From the NCBI GenBank assembly GCA_023614405.1, contig JAJUPC010000035.1, positions 1,302,001-1,366,000 of the forward strand: 64,000 nt of DNA, given 5' to 3'. Shown piece after piece: positions 22,194 to 33,848 of the stretch. Each line of letters opens with the position of its first letter. Positions within the stretch are counted from its first letter, which is position 1. The notes under the pieces are model-generated. The model saw only the letters and a program-made list of their open reading frames with translations. It did no database searches and was not told the origin of the DNA. The stretch is from Avena insularis (taxonomy: Eukaryota > Streptophyta > Magnoliopsida > Poales > Poaceae). Made by a program: the position numbers and the translations under genes.

Positions 22194-23013
22194 TGAAAGA
22201 GTAATTGCCCCAATGTGTGGTTTTGGTGATTAATGACAATCCCTATGGACTAATGTTTTCACTGAGTTTTATATGAAGGAATATTCCATAGGTCATGCTT
22301 GTAGTCTATGTGTTGGATTCAAGTATGGATGCCATGAAGATAAAGATATACCTTGAGTATTGGCATCAAGATCATCGAGTTGAAGAGAATAATATGATAT
22401 GATCAAGATCTTGAGAGTGTGATCTCAATAGAAGAATTCAAGATATGGATCTAAGACGGTGTCATGATAGCCTCATTAGTTGAGCTATCCTTGACTTAGA
22501 TTTAGAGCATGTAATCAAATTAAGAGTTCTTTATGTACCTCAAGATATTGAGATGTAGCATGAGAAGATACATGGTTGACATATACAAAAAGTGAAGATC
22601 TTATATAGCCCATGAGAGGATGACATCAAGTGGTGATCGTCATCAAGGTTGAGAAGGGCAGATTCAAGATAAGCATCTCGAGAAGATTATTTGCTTGAAG
22701 CTTGCCGTCCATATTGGTGATAATGGACATGTGAAGACATGTATTAATGAATCTATCCAATAGTCGTGTATGGGGGAGCAAATTAGGAGTCTTCACGAAG
22801 CAACAATGATCAAGTGATGCATTCCGGCTTGGATGGAGATTGAAGTGTTGTCATCAAGATCAAGCGGGATGTGCAAGGCAAAGGTATGGACTTTCTAGGT
22901 TTTCCTTTTACCGGTCTCAAGGTGGTTGTTGGGAGACCGGGTTATAGGATACATAGTCGCACTATTAAGAGTGGATTTCGGTTGGGTAACTTGATCACAT
23001 CGTCATAGGGAAC
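22194..23013 (+). repeat. full LTR of M, part 1
   Basis: It starts TGAAAGAGTAATTGCCC and is cut by S2 after ggaac (23009-23013). The LTR continues at 27841-28448 and 58653-59732, about 2508 bp in total. Confidence 0.85.
23009..23013. repeat. target site duplication ggaac of S2
   Basis: ggaac at 23009-23013 recurs at 27836-27840, exactly flanking TG...CA ends. Confidence 0.93.
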
Positions 23014-26000
23014 TGTAACATCCCAGCATTTAGGAACTAACGAAGGGTAGATTTAGGAAATTGAAATGTTGCATGCATTCATCTGTGAAAATGTGGGTAA
23101 AATTTTCGCCAAATAAAAACCTAAAGTGATCAAGGTTTCTTTCATACTTTGAGATTAGGTTTAGTCTTAAAGGATGACTGCTATAGACTTTGATATGATC
23201 TTTGAGGAATTATGTGTTTTCGAAAATGAATTTGAATTTTAAATTTGAGTGTTTGAATTATAATTCAAATGAATTTGGAATAAGGTTTGAATCTTGATTT
23301 AATTAAGAGTTAATTAATATAACTCAAACTTTATCCAAAGAAAACAATTAATAATATGAATACTTATTTCATATTTTCATTCTATAAACAAGTTACAAAA
23401 ATGTAACTTATTGAAATTATCCACAAACTTCACAATAGCAAATAAATAAAGAATAAGAATATTTCTTCATTGATAATCATATAATATTTATTACAAAAGA
23501 ATAACATGAAGATTACAAAATAATAAAATGAAAATTACAAAAGAATAAAGAAGATTACATTAACTATCCTATAAAGAAAACCTAAACTAAAATCTTCATC
23601 TTCAAATCTGTACCTGCAAGACAAAATAAAAAAATAATAAAGATTAGGGTTAGAATTGTTTTACTCTCAGACATGTCAGTGAGGTGCACTGAACAAGTTT
23701 CATCATTGAGAAATTTATAAAAGGGGCAAGTTTCACCAATATGAAAGAATCTATCTTTCATAAATTTTAAGCCAAAAAGTCAAATTGACAGCATGGAGGG
23801 GCAAGTTTTACCAGCCAGGTAGAAGTAATCAGATCAAAGTAACTCTCAAGTTCAAAGCATATCCACAAGTGCACAGCAAGCACATAGGCAGGACACACAC
23901 CTAAATGCATGGGGTGTGCTGTCGGCTTCACAACACAGCTCAAATACACAAAACCATCAGCACAGCCGTGGAGAGGCACTAGTGCATCTCTTCACTGCTC
24001 ACACACACAAGAACAGCCAGCTTAGCCAGCAGCTAAACCAAGCACAACAGCCAGCAACCAAACCAACCAAAGCCCAAGATCTCATCACCAGGATGGTGAC
24101 ATAAGGAGGGGGAAGGATCAGGTGGACAGCAAGACCAAGTCCAGGAGCTAGGAGGAGCAGGTTAGCTCAAGTTCAAGCACAGGAGCTCAGCAAAACAAGA
24201 TCAACATCATCACCCAACTCCATAATCATCAGGTTTGTGGTGAGTATCATAAAACCCTCACATGATCTAATCATACTATTTGGACAGAAGCATGTGTTGT
24301 TTTATGAAACAAACTCTCAGAAAGCACCCAAGTGAGGTGAATCCATCATTGAGAATTTAAACTCTAAAAGCAAATAACAAAGTACAAGGATCCAACCAAA
24401 ACTCAGAACAACATCATTGATTTGGTTGTCAATCTATATATTTCAATTCAAGCACAAATATAGCTAAGGTTTCATTTCTAGGAACATCCCTAAGATAAGG
24501 GTAGCACCTTAGAAGCTAATCTTTTGGATCCATATAATGATCAAGCCTACTATAATTTTTTTCCAAGTTTTGATTCAAGAAACAATAGCTGGTACCACTA
24601 CTAAGGCTATCTATATGAATCAACTAGATAAGGCCTAAACCCCTAAGCCTCAGACCAACACCATTGGTCTTAGGGATTTCAGAGAAGAACATTTCTATTT
24701 ATCTTTTAAAGCCAAGCTTGTTTTAAGCTTAAACCAACCCAATCAATGAATAAGAATCAATCTTGTGTACCATACCAAGATGGTGTCACAAGAACAATTC
24801 TACATGAATCAGGATAAACATTCAGTCATAACAGATTCAATCAATCTACTAATCATTTTCCTGTCATTATAGGAATCATAGTTAGGACATTCCTATGTTT
24901 ATATTCACTATTTGAGATCATTGTGATCTCAAACCACACATTAATTCTCAATCCAACAGCACTAAGACAATGATTTCATCACACCATACCCATTATCATT
25001 AACCAAGAATGACAGTGGAAAGTTACCAAACCCACGGACTTTACCAAGCATTGGTTTCAGAGTAACTATATCATCTGAATCATATGAAATCTAAGCATAT
25101 AATCATCTAATAAGCCACCAAAACCATTAGAGTTCATCTCAAGCAACAAGCCTCGGGCTAATAACCATTTAGCATGCTTACAAACCATCCACACATGATC
25201 TAATTCATCCAGTATATGATCAACCACAGGATAAGAACCCTAAATGAAATAAATCATCTTAATCAGGACAAGACAGTAACCAGAGAGGTCACTGCCAACA
25301 TCCAGCATAGGATGAGCGAGCACGGAGAGCACAAGGGGAGAGGAAAAGAACTCACCAAAGGTCCTCGCTGGAGACTAGAAGAGGAAGCAGAGGTGGCCGA
25401 CGACCATGGCGGCACGGGGAGCACCCCCAGAGGAGGCGCTGCAACCCATACGGCGCCACGGCGGTGACCATGACCATGCCTAGAGGCGAGGCGAATCACC
25501 ACGACGCACGACGGTAGCGACAGCGCTAAGATCCACGCCAACCCCCAAACCCTAGGGTTCGGGACGACATCGATCCGTCGCAGGAGAGCCCCATGCTCAA
25601 ATCCAGTTGGATAGAAAGGATGGGCGTAGTCGACAACCTCCTACTGCACCACGACGGTGACCAAAACGGCCCACGACGGCGAGAATCGCCGGCGGCGATA
25701 TCACCGACCACGGGGTCGGGGGCAGAAGAGGAGAGGAGTGAGCTCGAGGGTGAGGGGTAGCGAGGAGGTGGGCCGAGTGGGCCAGAACCCTTAGGTGGCT
25801 ATTTTAACTAAGTCTCATGGGCCACCAGGGCCCAATAAGAACATGCCAGCCCAGAAACCTTTAAGGCCTGTTTTATTAAATAGGAAAAGACCAAAATACC
25901 CCTGAATTTATTTAAATTCTAGAAAATAAAATAAAAGTCCAAAAATTATAAATAAAATATTTTTGGATTCACAATAATCCACACTATCCAAATAAATTAA

Positions 26001-27835
26001 GAAATAAAATTTTAGACACATAAAATTTATTAAGAATTTTATAATTTTTATAAACCTTATAGAATTTTACAAAATTATTGAAAGGTGATAAAATTAATTA
26101 AAATTCACTTTCATCATATATTAATATTGTAGTATTTTATAAAAATACTAAACAAATATTTAATAACAATTTTTGATATCTAAGTGATCATTCCTAAAAG
26201 AATTATTAAATCAATAAAAGTCAAATAAAAGGAAAATAAAATAAAATAATTCAATATATGTTATAAAATATTAAAAAGTAATATTTATAAATCCTTTATT
26301 ATTAAAAAGACTTTTTATAATAATGGGGAGATAGCATATCAAGTTAAATGATGCATTACGTTACTTGCATAATCATTTTGCTTATTTAAATATTGTCCTT
26401 ACCGGGCAATAATGATGTTTTTGTAGACATAGAAGCTCAAGGTCCAGTGCAAGCATCAGACTTCACTACCTTGCCATCACAAGGCAAGTTCATCACTTGT
26501 CATGTCCTTTGAAGAGTCTTTATTGAAGTATTTGCAAATTGTGTGTTATCCTATATGTTATAAAAGAAAGAAAATATTATTTTCACAAATAAAGAAATCA
26601 TAGATATCATCCTAAGTGATGATATAATGGAGCAATAGAACTTAGGGTTCTATTTGCAATAATGATAATCAAATAGGGACTTAATAACCCCTGACATCAG
26701 TGATTCTAGCGTCGTATATTTCGCATTAGCCATGAGATTTGGAATGGGACGGAGAAGTCAGCTGTATCTTCTTCCTCTCGCATGAAGCCGGATGTGTAGG
26801 TCGTGGCTGTTATCCTCGTAGCATGCATATTAATTGGTAATTCATAGAGGGTATGCAGCATATGGGTGGAAACCCTTATCATCCCATGATAGTTCTTGCA
26901 TCTAACGGTTTGTACAAACCATTTCCATAATTCATTATGTGGGCATGGTGTACACCAAGGAGACATGCGAGGTTGCGAAGGGGGCAGTGATTGGCTTGGA
27001 CCAACTACTGGGCCCCACATCATGGAATTGTGGACGGAAAAGTATGCCCGGTTGTGCAACAAGGAGTTGATCTCTTATGGGTAAAGTAACGAACCTCTAC
27101 AGAGTGTAAGAATTGTAACTTGTTACTCCCTGTTCCGGGAAGGAGCTATGAACGCGGCAGGAAAGGAACTCCATGAAAGTTCTGGTCAACCTGTGAAGGC
27201 TGATGGTCATAGATTTTCATAATAAAATCAATCTTTGCAGAAAGAATTACAAAAATTGCATAGTGCCAAGGATTTATAATCCGAGGTGGTAGTTAGAGCA
27301 TCAAACTTCCCACCTTGCATATAATGAACTTGTTTGGTAACGCTATTACTCATCCTTTCCTTTGATCCCTTGCTTAGAATCTGAGGATCCCGAAGACGTG
27401 CCAATGTATGCAGCCGAATGTCAAGAAGAAGTGTTCTACGAGGAACCGGATCTGTCTGGAGGTGTTGAAGGAGTGGATTACAAAATCCGCTATGGTGTCG
27501 ACGATAATGAATCCAATTAAGTATCCTAGTTAGTAGTAACCAAAGGAGCCGAGCAGCATGAACTCTATAGAATAAGCTACTGAGCTCAACTCCTAGTCGG
27601 AGTCGCTACTTTTAAATTCCGCTGGAACACTTTATATTTTGGTTTGTAATTTGAACCTTTTGAAGTCTTGAACTTATGGTGTTGTAATAATAATATGTGA
27701 ATGTTTGTAATATGGACCTGCAATGTTTCTGTTGTACCACTCTGAGGTATGTGATATTTACAGAACGGTGTTCTGTGAGTGTCATGTCAACGACTATAGC
27801 GTACTACACATGCAGTGGTATGCTGGGTCACTACA
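23014..27835 (+). mobile_element. solo gypsy-type LTR S2, 4822 bp, with an antisense centre
   Basis: Bounded by TGTAACATCCCAG and ...GGGTCACTACA with a perfect 5-bp duplication; start and end resemble the G1 LTR. No primer-binding site, polypurine tract or pol motif is present. The outer parts (23014 to about 23400 and 26697-27835) read as a plus-strand LTR. The centre reads like a gypsy LTR on the minus strand: its GC-rich promoter/leader part (25260-25800) is antisense, and its 3' end resembles the 3' end of S1. The inner right edge may be 26696 (minus-strand start TGTCAGGGG); the left edge is near 23402. I could not find a matching duplication for the inner part. Confidence 0.7.
23402..26696 (-). 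repeat. probable antisense gypsy LTR inside S2 (edges approximate)
   Basis: On the minus strand it runs from TGTCAGGGGTTATTAAG through an AT-rich part, a C/T-rich GC-rich part with CCCTAGGGTTTGGG-like sequence, to an AT-rich end finishing ...AATAAGTTACA. 24236-24600 is related to the fragment at 20883-21241. No 5-bp duplication was found at the proposed ends, so a rearrangement is also possible. Frames within (25216-25711) are not supported as genes. Confidence 0.4.
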
Positions 27836-27840
27836 GGAAC

Positions 27841-28448
27841 TCAATCCTTTGCATTGTTTGCATCTTCCTATTTTGTGTATTCTTGGTGTTTCTCCATGTG
27901 AGGTTCTCTAGCTTGTTGCTAGCTCTTCAACAAGCCTAAGTTCATCGAAAACGGAATTCGTATGCATCTTCTATGGCGTTTTCGAGTTTGAAGGTTTTAT
28001 CGGTTCTTCTTATAGGGAGGCTTCTTAACTTTCTTCATTTGGTTCTCTCCTCCTCTATTGTACTATGATGTTTCTCCTCACAATATTGTAGGGCTTGTTG
28101 TCCTCGTCAAAACAAGCCCAAGATCATCGAAATCGGAGTCCGGACGCAAAAGTTATCGCCGTTTTCGTGTGTCCTGTTTGGTTCCAGCGGAATTCCGGCG
28201 GGAATTCCGGTGGACCGAGTCTGTGGCCGGAATTTCCGGCGACCACCGGAAATTTCCGGCAAACCGCCGAAAACCTGTTCTGTATGCTATTTCGGTTTGT
28301 ACCGGAACTTTCGGTTTTGACCGGAAATTCTGGCGGCTGATCCGGCGGTGCCGGTTTTATCGCTGGAACGTGTTCGCCCAGCGCATCTTGCTTCCAACGG
28401 TCATCCCCCTTGAAGGCTCTTGAGCACGTTTTTGACCTCCATTGTTGA
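27841..28448 (+). repeat. full LTR of M, part 2, with CCGGAA palindromes
   Basis: Continues the M LTR between S2 and C2. 28186-28352 is packed with palindromes of the type CCGGAATTTCCGG and GGAATTCCGG. The frame at 28058-28423 spans these repeats and has no recognisable domain. Confidence 0.8.
28444..28448. repeat. target site duplication gttga of C2
   Basis: gttga at 28444-28448 recurs at 58648-58652, about 30 kb apart, and flanks the ends of C2 exactly. Confidence 0.95.
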
Positions 28449-29711
28449 TGTTGGAATTATGCCCTAGAGGCAATAATAAAGATGTTATTATTATAATTCT
28501 TGTTCATGATAAAGTTTATATTCCATGCTAGAATTGTATTAAGCGGAAACTTTAGTACTTGTGTGGTTTGTGAACAACACCGTGTCCCTAGTACGCCTCT
28601 ATGGACTAGCTCATTGATTAATGATGGTTAAGGTTTCCTAACCATAGACATGAGTTGTCGATTAATAATGAGGTCATATCATTGGGAGAATGATATGATG
28701 GACAGACCCAAATTAAGCAGAGCAATTAGACCGTGTCATCGTGTTCATCTTTGCGAAGCTTTTCTTATGTCAAATATTGTATTCCTTAGACCATGAGATA
28801 ATGCAACTCCCTGGTATCGGAAGAAAGCTTTGAGGTCATCAAACGTCATCCTATGAGAGGGTGATCATAAAGGTGTCTCTCAGGTGATTGGAAAGTACTT
28901 GTTGGGTTGTATGTATCGAGATGGGATTTGTCCCTCCCAAGTCGGAGATATATACTTTGGGCCCACTCGGTAATCGATATCAACACCGCTTGCAAGCACG
29001 TGGTTAAGGAGTTAATCACAAAGTGATATCGGATTACAGAACGAGTAAAGTACTTGCTGTGAACGAGATTGAACTAGGTATGCCGGTACCGACGATCGAA
29101 TCTCGGGCAAGTAAAATATCGTGTGACGAAGGGAATATATATATGGGATTGATTGAATCCTGACATCGTGGTTCATCCGATATGATCATCAATGAATGTG
29201 TGGGAGTCAATATGGGTTTCCATACCCCGCTGTTGATTATTGATAGAAGATCATGTCCGCATATTCTCGAACCCGAAGGGTCACACACTTAACGTGTCTT
29301 GACGCTAGGATAGAATGGATAATTAGTTTATGAGTTTTTGTTCGGAGTCTCGGATGAGATCCAGGACATCAAGAGAGGTTTCGGAATGGTCCGGAGAATA
29401 AGATTCATATAAGGCAAAGCAGTTTTTGGAGTTCGGAATTGTTTCGGATTGTTCGGTATTGTACCAGATGCTTCTAGAACCTTCCGGAGTGGGACCAACG
29501 TGACCCCACTTGTCGGGAGGGGCGTGGGCCTACGAGGGAGTTCCCTGGCCGCATTGGTCCAGGGGCACAAGGCCCCATAGGCCCAGCCGGCCAAGCCCTA
29601 GGGGAAACCCTAGGGGGAGCTTCTAGAAGGGGAGGAAACTTGCCCCCCACTCCTTCCTCCTTGGCCGCCGGACCTAGGCTTGGAGGAGGGGAAAGGGGCA
29701 GCCGCCCACCC

Positions 29712-29723
29712 CTATATATAAAG
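29712..29723 (+). promoter_or_regulatory. TATA box of the C2 5' LTR
   Basis: ctatatataaag is followed after about 30 bases by pyrimidine-rich sequence. The 3' LTR has ctatataaag at 49180-49189. Confidence 0.65.
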
Positions 29724-30061
29724 AGGACTGGGGGTGCACCCTCCCCACACACCTCCTCAAGCCCTAGCCGCCCTGCTGCCCTCCTCTCTCTCTCCCTCCC
29801 GACTACGCGTAGGCGAAGCCCTGCCGCAGAAACTCTCCACCGCTTGCACCACGCCGTCGTGTTGTAGATCCAATCTATATATCCACCTCACTTGCTGGAC
29901 CGAGGAAGGAGGAGACATCGAGGTGCCGCACGTGTGCATATCTCGGAGGCATCGTCACTTGTGGTGTTAGATCGGATCGGATCGCGAGGAGGAGAAGCGA
30001 GTACGACTACATCAACCACGTTCCGTTGAATGTTCCGCTGTGCGAATATTCAAGGGTATGA

Positions 30062-30066
30062 AGATC
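30062..30066. repeat. target site duplication agatc of G2
   Basis: agatc at 30062-30066 recurs at 42580-42584. The undisturbed site is visible in the C2 3' LTR at about 58541 (gtgaagatctcatctattcc), which confirms the insertion point. Confidence 0.96.
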
Positions 30067-33004
30067 TGTAACATCCTCAAAATCATGTTTCAAGACTCAT
30101 GCATATCATCCATGCATCCATGAACATTTAGGGTTTCATTTCGAAACCATTTCAAAACAGGAGCATCTGATGCTCATTATTTTATGTGAACAGCTATTAG
30201 TCTAATGTCACTCTCAATTGAAGAGTTAGTTGTTCTAAACCAAGCATTGCTTGCTCTCTTGTTATTGTGTTTGATTGTTGAAGTTTGGTGAAATTTAACA
30301 AAATAAATATAATTCAGAAACCATTTCCAAAACTTATTCAAATCATGTGCTATAGCACTGCTTATTTCGTTTGATTAAAAGGACCAAACTAATACAAAGA
30401 GACCACATGATTTTATGTCCAGAAATATGAAGGTTACACTCTGCAAAAATCCTGAAAAGATTTGAATTCAAATAGAGTTTGAAATCATTTGAAAATCATT
30501 CCAGAAAATCAAAACAGAAAAAGAAAAAGAGAAAGGAAATAGAAAAGGGCCGTCGCCAGACTTCTAGCCCAACAACGAATCCAGCCCAGCTAGCCCACCC
30601 GGGTTCCCCCTCTCTCTCTTTCACTTGCAGACGCACCCACAGAGTCGCTGACGCCAGGACCCCACCCCCACTCTGTTTCTCTCGCAGACAACTGGGCCCT
30701 CTCCACGTCGACTCCTTCTTCCCCAAATCTCGCGCGCGGACGCCGTCGCCGCCCGTTTCTTCCCCACCTCTGCCGCGATTTTAATCCTCTTAATAGGCGA
30801 TGAATGCGTGCGTAATCTCCGCCCCTACTCCGGCGATCGATTACGGTAAGCACTGCGCGCCCCTTGACCTCTCTCGCATGCGACTAGGTTCGCCTTGTCC
30901 TTGCGCAGCTACTAATGCCTCTGGTTGGTACTAGGAAGGCCCAGAGCGTCGGCAACAACTTCGTCTGCAACCACCTGACGTCGTGCACGACTCCGACGAG
31001 CTCCAGCAGCCCACACCGTGCGCCCCTTGCCAAGCCGCCACCAGGTTGAGCATCAGCACGTCGCCACGGTTCTGGTAAGCCCCTCCGACGACCCTAGGAC
31101 GACCTGTAGCGCCGCGGCCCAGAGCGAGCTCGCCGCCGCCGATGGCCAGCCGCGCTTTTTGGTCGATTGATTCGTAGCCGTCAGATCTAGATCCAGCGCG
31201 TAGGATTAGTTCACTTAACGAACAGATACGCGTTAGATCTGGCCGTGCATCTTTAGTTAAATCGTGCGGCTCTCGTTGATCGATCCGCCCGAACCGGTAC
31301 GGGCCAATCAGAAACAGACGCGTGGCTAGGGTTTAGATTTAAAACTGGATTTGAATCTGATTGTTATTCAAATTTGATTTGGCTATTACTTTTGATCCCC
31401 ACGTTAGAATTTGACAAATTTTATACCGTTGGAATCAAGAGAGCAAGCTCTTTCTAAATATGCAATGTGTTTAATGTTTAGCTTCTGTTAAAAAGGTTTT
31501 ATTTGCAGAAACTTGTGTAGGGATAATTTGAGTATAGGAAATGTTAGGAAATGATTTAGGGTTTAAATAATTGATGTTTGGCAAGTTTTTGACTCGTTTA
31601 TGAATCAGTACTGAATACTTGCTTTGTTGAGTTTTAAAAACCATCACATATCATTTTGCATGCATGCATGTATTTTTGATTGTATATGTTTGGTATGTGA
31701 TTGTGGCTATGATGCTTTGTGTAGATTTTGGTGCTAGTGATTGTGATTGTGAGGAGTGCTACTCTCCAAACTACCAAGGCAAGTGGTACTTCATGAATAT
31801 TTCTATCCCTATGTTTTATACTAAGCATTAGAAATATTTTGCTAAGTCTTGCATGTTAATATTTTGCTTATATGCCATGTTGGGAAATCCTAGTAGTTGT
31901 AGAATTGCTAGGGAATTTCTAAGTTAAGTTACTATATATGCCATGCTTAGCTTAGCTAGTAGCAAACAAGGGTTGGTGAAATATACATGCTATGATGAAA
32001 ATATTTCTAAGTCTTTGGACTTGTGTTTTTGCCTAATAAAAACAACTAAGTTAATGAAACACCTGGGTGGAAGGGAAGGATTGGTTTATGTTGAGTGGTT
32101 ACACAAGGCCCATTTCTATGGTTTACCTTGTGTATCTAACTTGTGGAAAGTCACCCAGGATGAAAGAGATTTTAGAGGCCAAGTGTTAAGAAGCTTCTAG
32201 TGCAGCCACTTGGCAATATGGGCTCTGCCTGGATCACATAGGTTGCTAGAACTTAGCCATTTGGACAGTTGGTGGTAGTGGGATGATAGGTTGGAACGCG
32301 TCCATTTGGTCTAAGGGAAGGCTTCTGAAAGGTCCTGTCTTAGTGAAACCAAGTCTGGTGGGGAAAGTGCACAACCTCTGCAGATGGAAAAATCTAAGTA
32401 CTTAGCCAAGTCCATGGTAATGGACAACTTGAGCATCAAGACATTGGAAGCTATCAAGAATCTCCTCATCCCAATTTCTAAGTAAAAACTTGTGGGTGAA
32501 CAAGGGTGAAGGACCTCAATGTCTATTGGTGGCTCCTTGGGAAAAGTTTTGACAAAGAAAAACTTAGTGATTTCAACTAATAGGCAAAACCTATTTTGAG
32601 CAAAGCAAGCCAAGCTACACTTAGCCAAATTGCATATAGTATCTAGTCCACCTAAATTATACTAAGGTATCACTTGCCAATACTATTCCAATGTATTGAC
32701 CCACTGTGGTTGTAACTTGTGATGTTGCAGGTTACTTTGATGAGGATTAGGTGTCATGAGTCTACACTCAACATGTTTGCCTGTGGCACATGAAGATGAA
32801 GACTTTTATTTATTTACTTATTCAAACTCTTGTATCAGGCCTATGGCCTTGGAGTTGTAAAGACTATATTTTATCTCTGGAATGGATGTAATAATGACCT
32901 TTGTATCTATGTACTTCATCTTAAACTATGGATGCTAGCATTGATCCAGGGACTAGCATTGCAATCATAGGGATCCTTTTCCTTTATAAAGGAGGGATCT
33001 TACA
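30067..33004 (+). repeat. 5' LTR of G2, with a 274-bp deletion
   Basis: From TGTAACATCCTCAAAATC to GGGATCTTACA. Compared with the 3' LTR it lacks the bases equivalent to 40117-40390; the junction is at 30826/30827 within actccggcga. The missing block holds the TATA-like box and pyrimidine-rich start region. Intron-like signals remain: donor at 30846 (TTACG/GTAAGC) and acceptors upstream of GAAGGCCCAGAG. ORFs in 30479-30853, 31943-32200 and 32311-32628 have counterparts in the 3' LTR only because the LTR is repeated. Confidence 0.94.
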
Positions 33005-33006
33005 GA

Positions 33007-33018
33007 TGGTATCAGAGC
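33007..33018 (+). other. primer-binding site of G2
   Basis: TGGTATCAGAGC, two bases after the LTR end, is complementary to the 3' end of initiator-Met tRNA. Confidence 0.93.
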
Positions 33019-33089
33019 ACTGTGTTGCCTGTACGATTATGACCCTAGGATTGGAAACCACTAAAAAATTTCAACAACTTCTACACTTG

Positions 33090-33140
33090 TCTATTCTTCT
33101 CGTAAACTTTTCTAATCTTCTTTCTCATCTCTATTTGTAG
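33090..33140 (+). promoter_or_regulatory. putative 3' splice site at the ATG of pre-gag ORF1
   Basis: The tract from about 33090 (tctattcttctcg, a TCTAAT branch-like motif at about 33111, then TCTTTCTCATCTCTATTTGTAG) ends at 33140, and ATG follows at once. It has the branch point, pyrimidine tract and AG of a plant acceptor. Use is inferred. Confidence 0.5.
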
Positions 33141-33647
33141 ATGAACTCCATCAACGAAGCCGTAAGGAAAGGACCACTCATGACAATGACTTTGGAGTGT
33201 GAGACAGAGTTTCCCAAGTCTCTCAAGGACCTCATGGTGGAAATGGAAATACATGGTGCAGCTGTGTACAAAGGCTTTCCTGTGATGGATGAAGGAGTTG
33301 AGTACTGGTGGGTGCAACTTCACTTGTACAAAAACAAGGAAGACAACCACAAGGAAACAGGATTCTGCATGTACACCAACACTATGGTGCACACCACATT
33401 CTTTGAGTCAGCAAGAGATGCAGCTTGGAGGACTATCAAAGAACTTAGTGCTAGAGTCAAGTGCAGAATGCTCAACCTCCAAAATGACCTAAAGAAAGAG
33501 AAGAAACATACCCAAGAGTTGGAGGCTACCAACCAAACCTTAAGGGGAGACATTATAGACTTAGTGATGGAATCATGTGAACAAGATAAGCTAATTGCTT
33601 CTAGAAATATTGTGTTAGCCAACAGATCCAGTGAGATAGGATTGTAA
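33141..33647 (+). CDS. pre-gag ORF1 of G2, unknown protein with C-terminal coiled coil
   Basis: This 168-residue open frame has no stop or frameshift. Residues 1-55 are a charged N-terminal part; residues 55-105 contain EYWWVQLHLYKN and, after a loop, FFESARDAAWRTIKELSARV, a strand-strand-helix style pattern; residues 110-165 are Lys/Glu/Leu-rich and probably coiled coil. No zinc knuckle, protease or other enzyme motif is visible, and I do not recognise the family. It sits between the primer-binding site and gag on the same strand, and its ATG follows directly on a splice-acceptor-like sequence, so it might be made from a spliced RNA. It may be a packaging or regulatory accessory protein; function is unknown. 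The start at 33141 is chosen because of the acceptor; an ATG further in would remove the N-terminus. Confidence 0.6.
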   Translation: MNSINEAVRKGPLMTMTLECETEFPKSLKDLMVEMEIHGAAVYKGFPVMDEGVEYWWVQLHLYKNKEDNHKETGFCMYTNTMVHTTFFESARDAAWRTIKELSARVKCRMLNLQNDLKKEKKHTQELEATNQTLRGDIIDLVMESCEQDKLIASRNIVLANRSSEIGL

Positions 33648-33848
33648 ACGTACTTCGTTAGTTGGACCACCACTTATCACCTTATTTTCCAAATGTTGCT
33701 TTAAAAATAAGATTGAACCATGATTGATGTAATGGATCCATGTATGCCTTGACTTGTGTGTTTTGATTTCCAATGATATGTATGTGATGCTTTGCCTTGT
33801 GTTTCATTTTAGATTGTGTTGTTCTAACTTTTTCTATCTTATAAATAG
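33648..33848 (+). promoter_or_regulatory. spacer with putative 3' splice site before pre-gag ORF2
   Basis: A T-rich 200-bp spacer ends in gttctaactttttctatc then ttataaatag, with ATG following at 33849. The TCTAAC branch-like motif and the pyrimidine tract make a plausible acceptor. Confidence 0.45.

Larger units (their letters stand above)
28449..30066 (+). repeat. 5' LTR of C2, part 1
   Basis: Starts TGTTGGAATTATGCCC. A TATA box (ctatatataaag) is at about 29712-29723. It is cut by G2 after agatc and resumes at 42585-42687. ORF-like stretches at 29034-29867 on either strand are LTR sequence. Confidence 0.94.

Noticed and set aside
23014..27835. S2 as a complete small retroelement
   Set aside because: No primer-binding site, polypurine tract, pair of direct LTRs or coding domain could be found; a single LTR with a disturbed centre explains it better.
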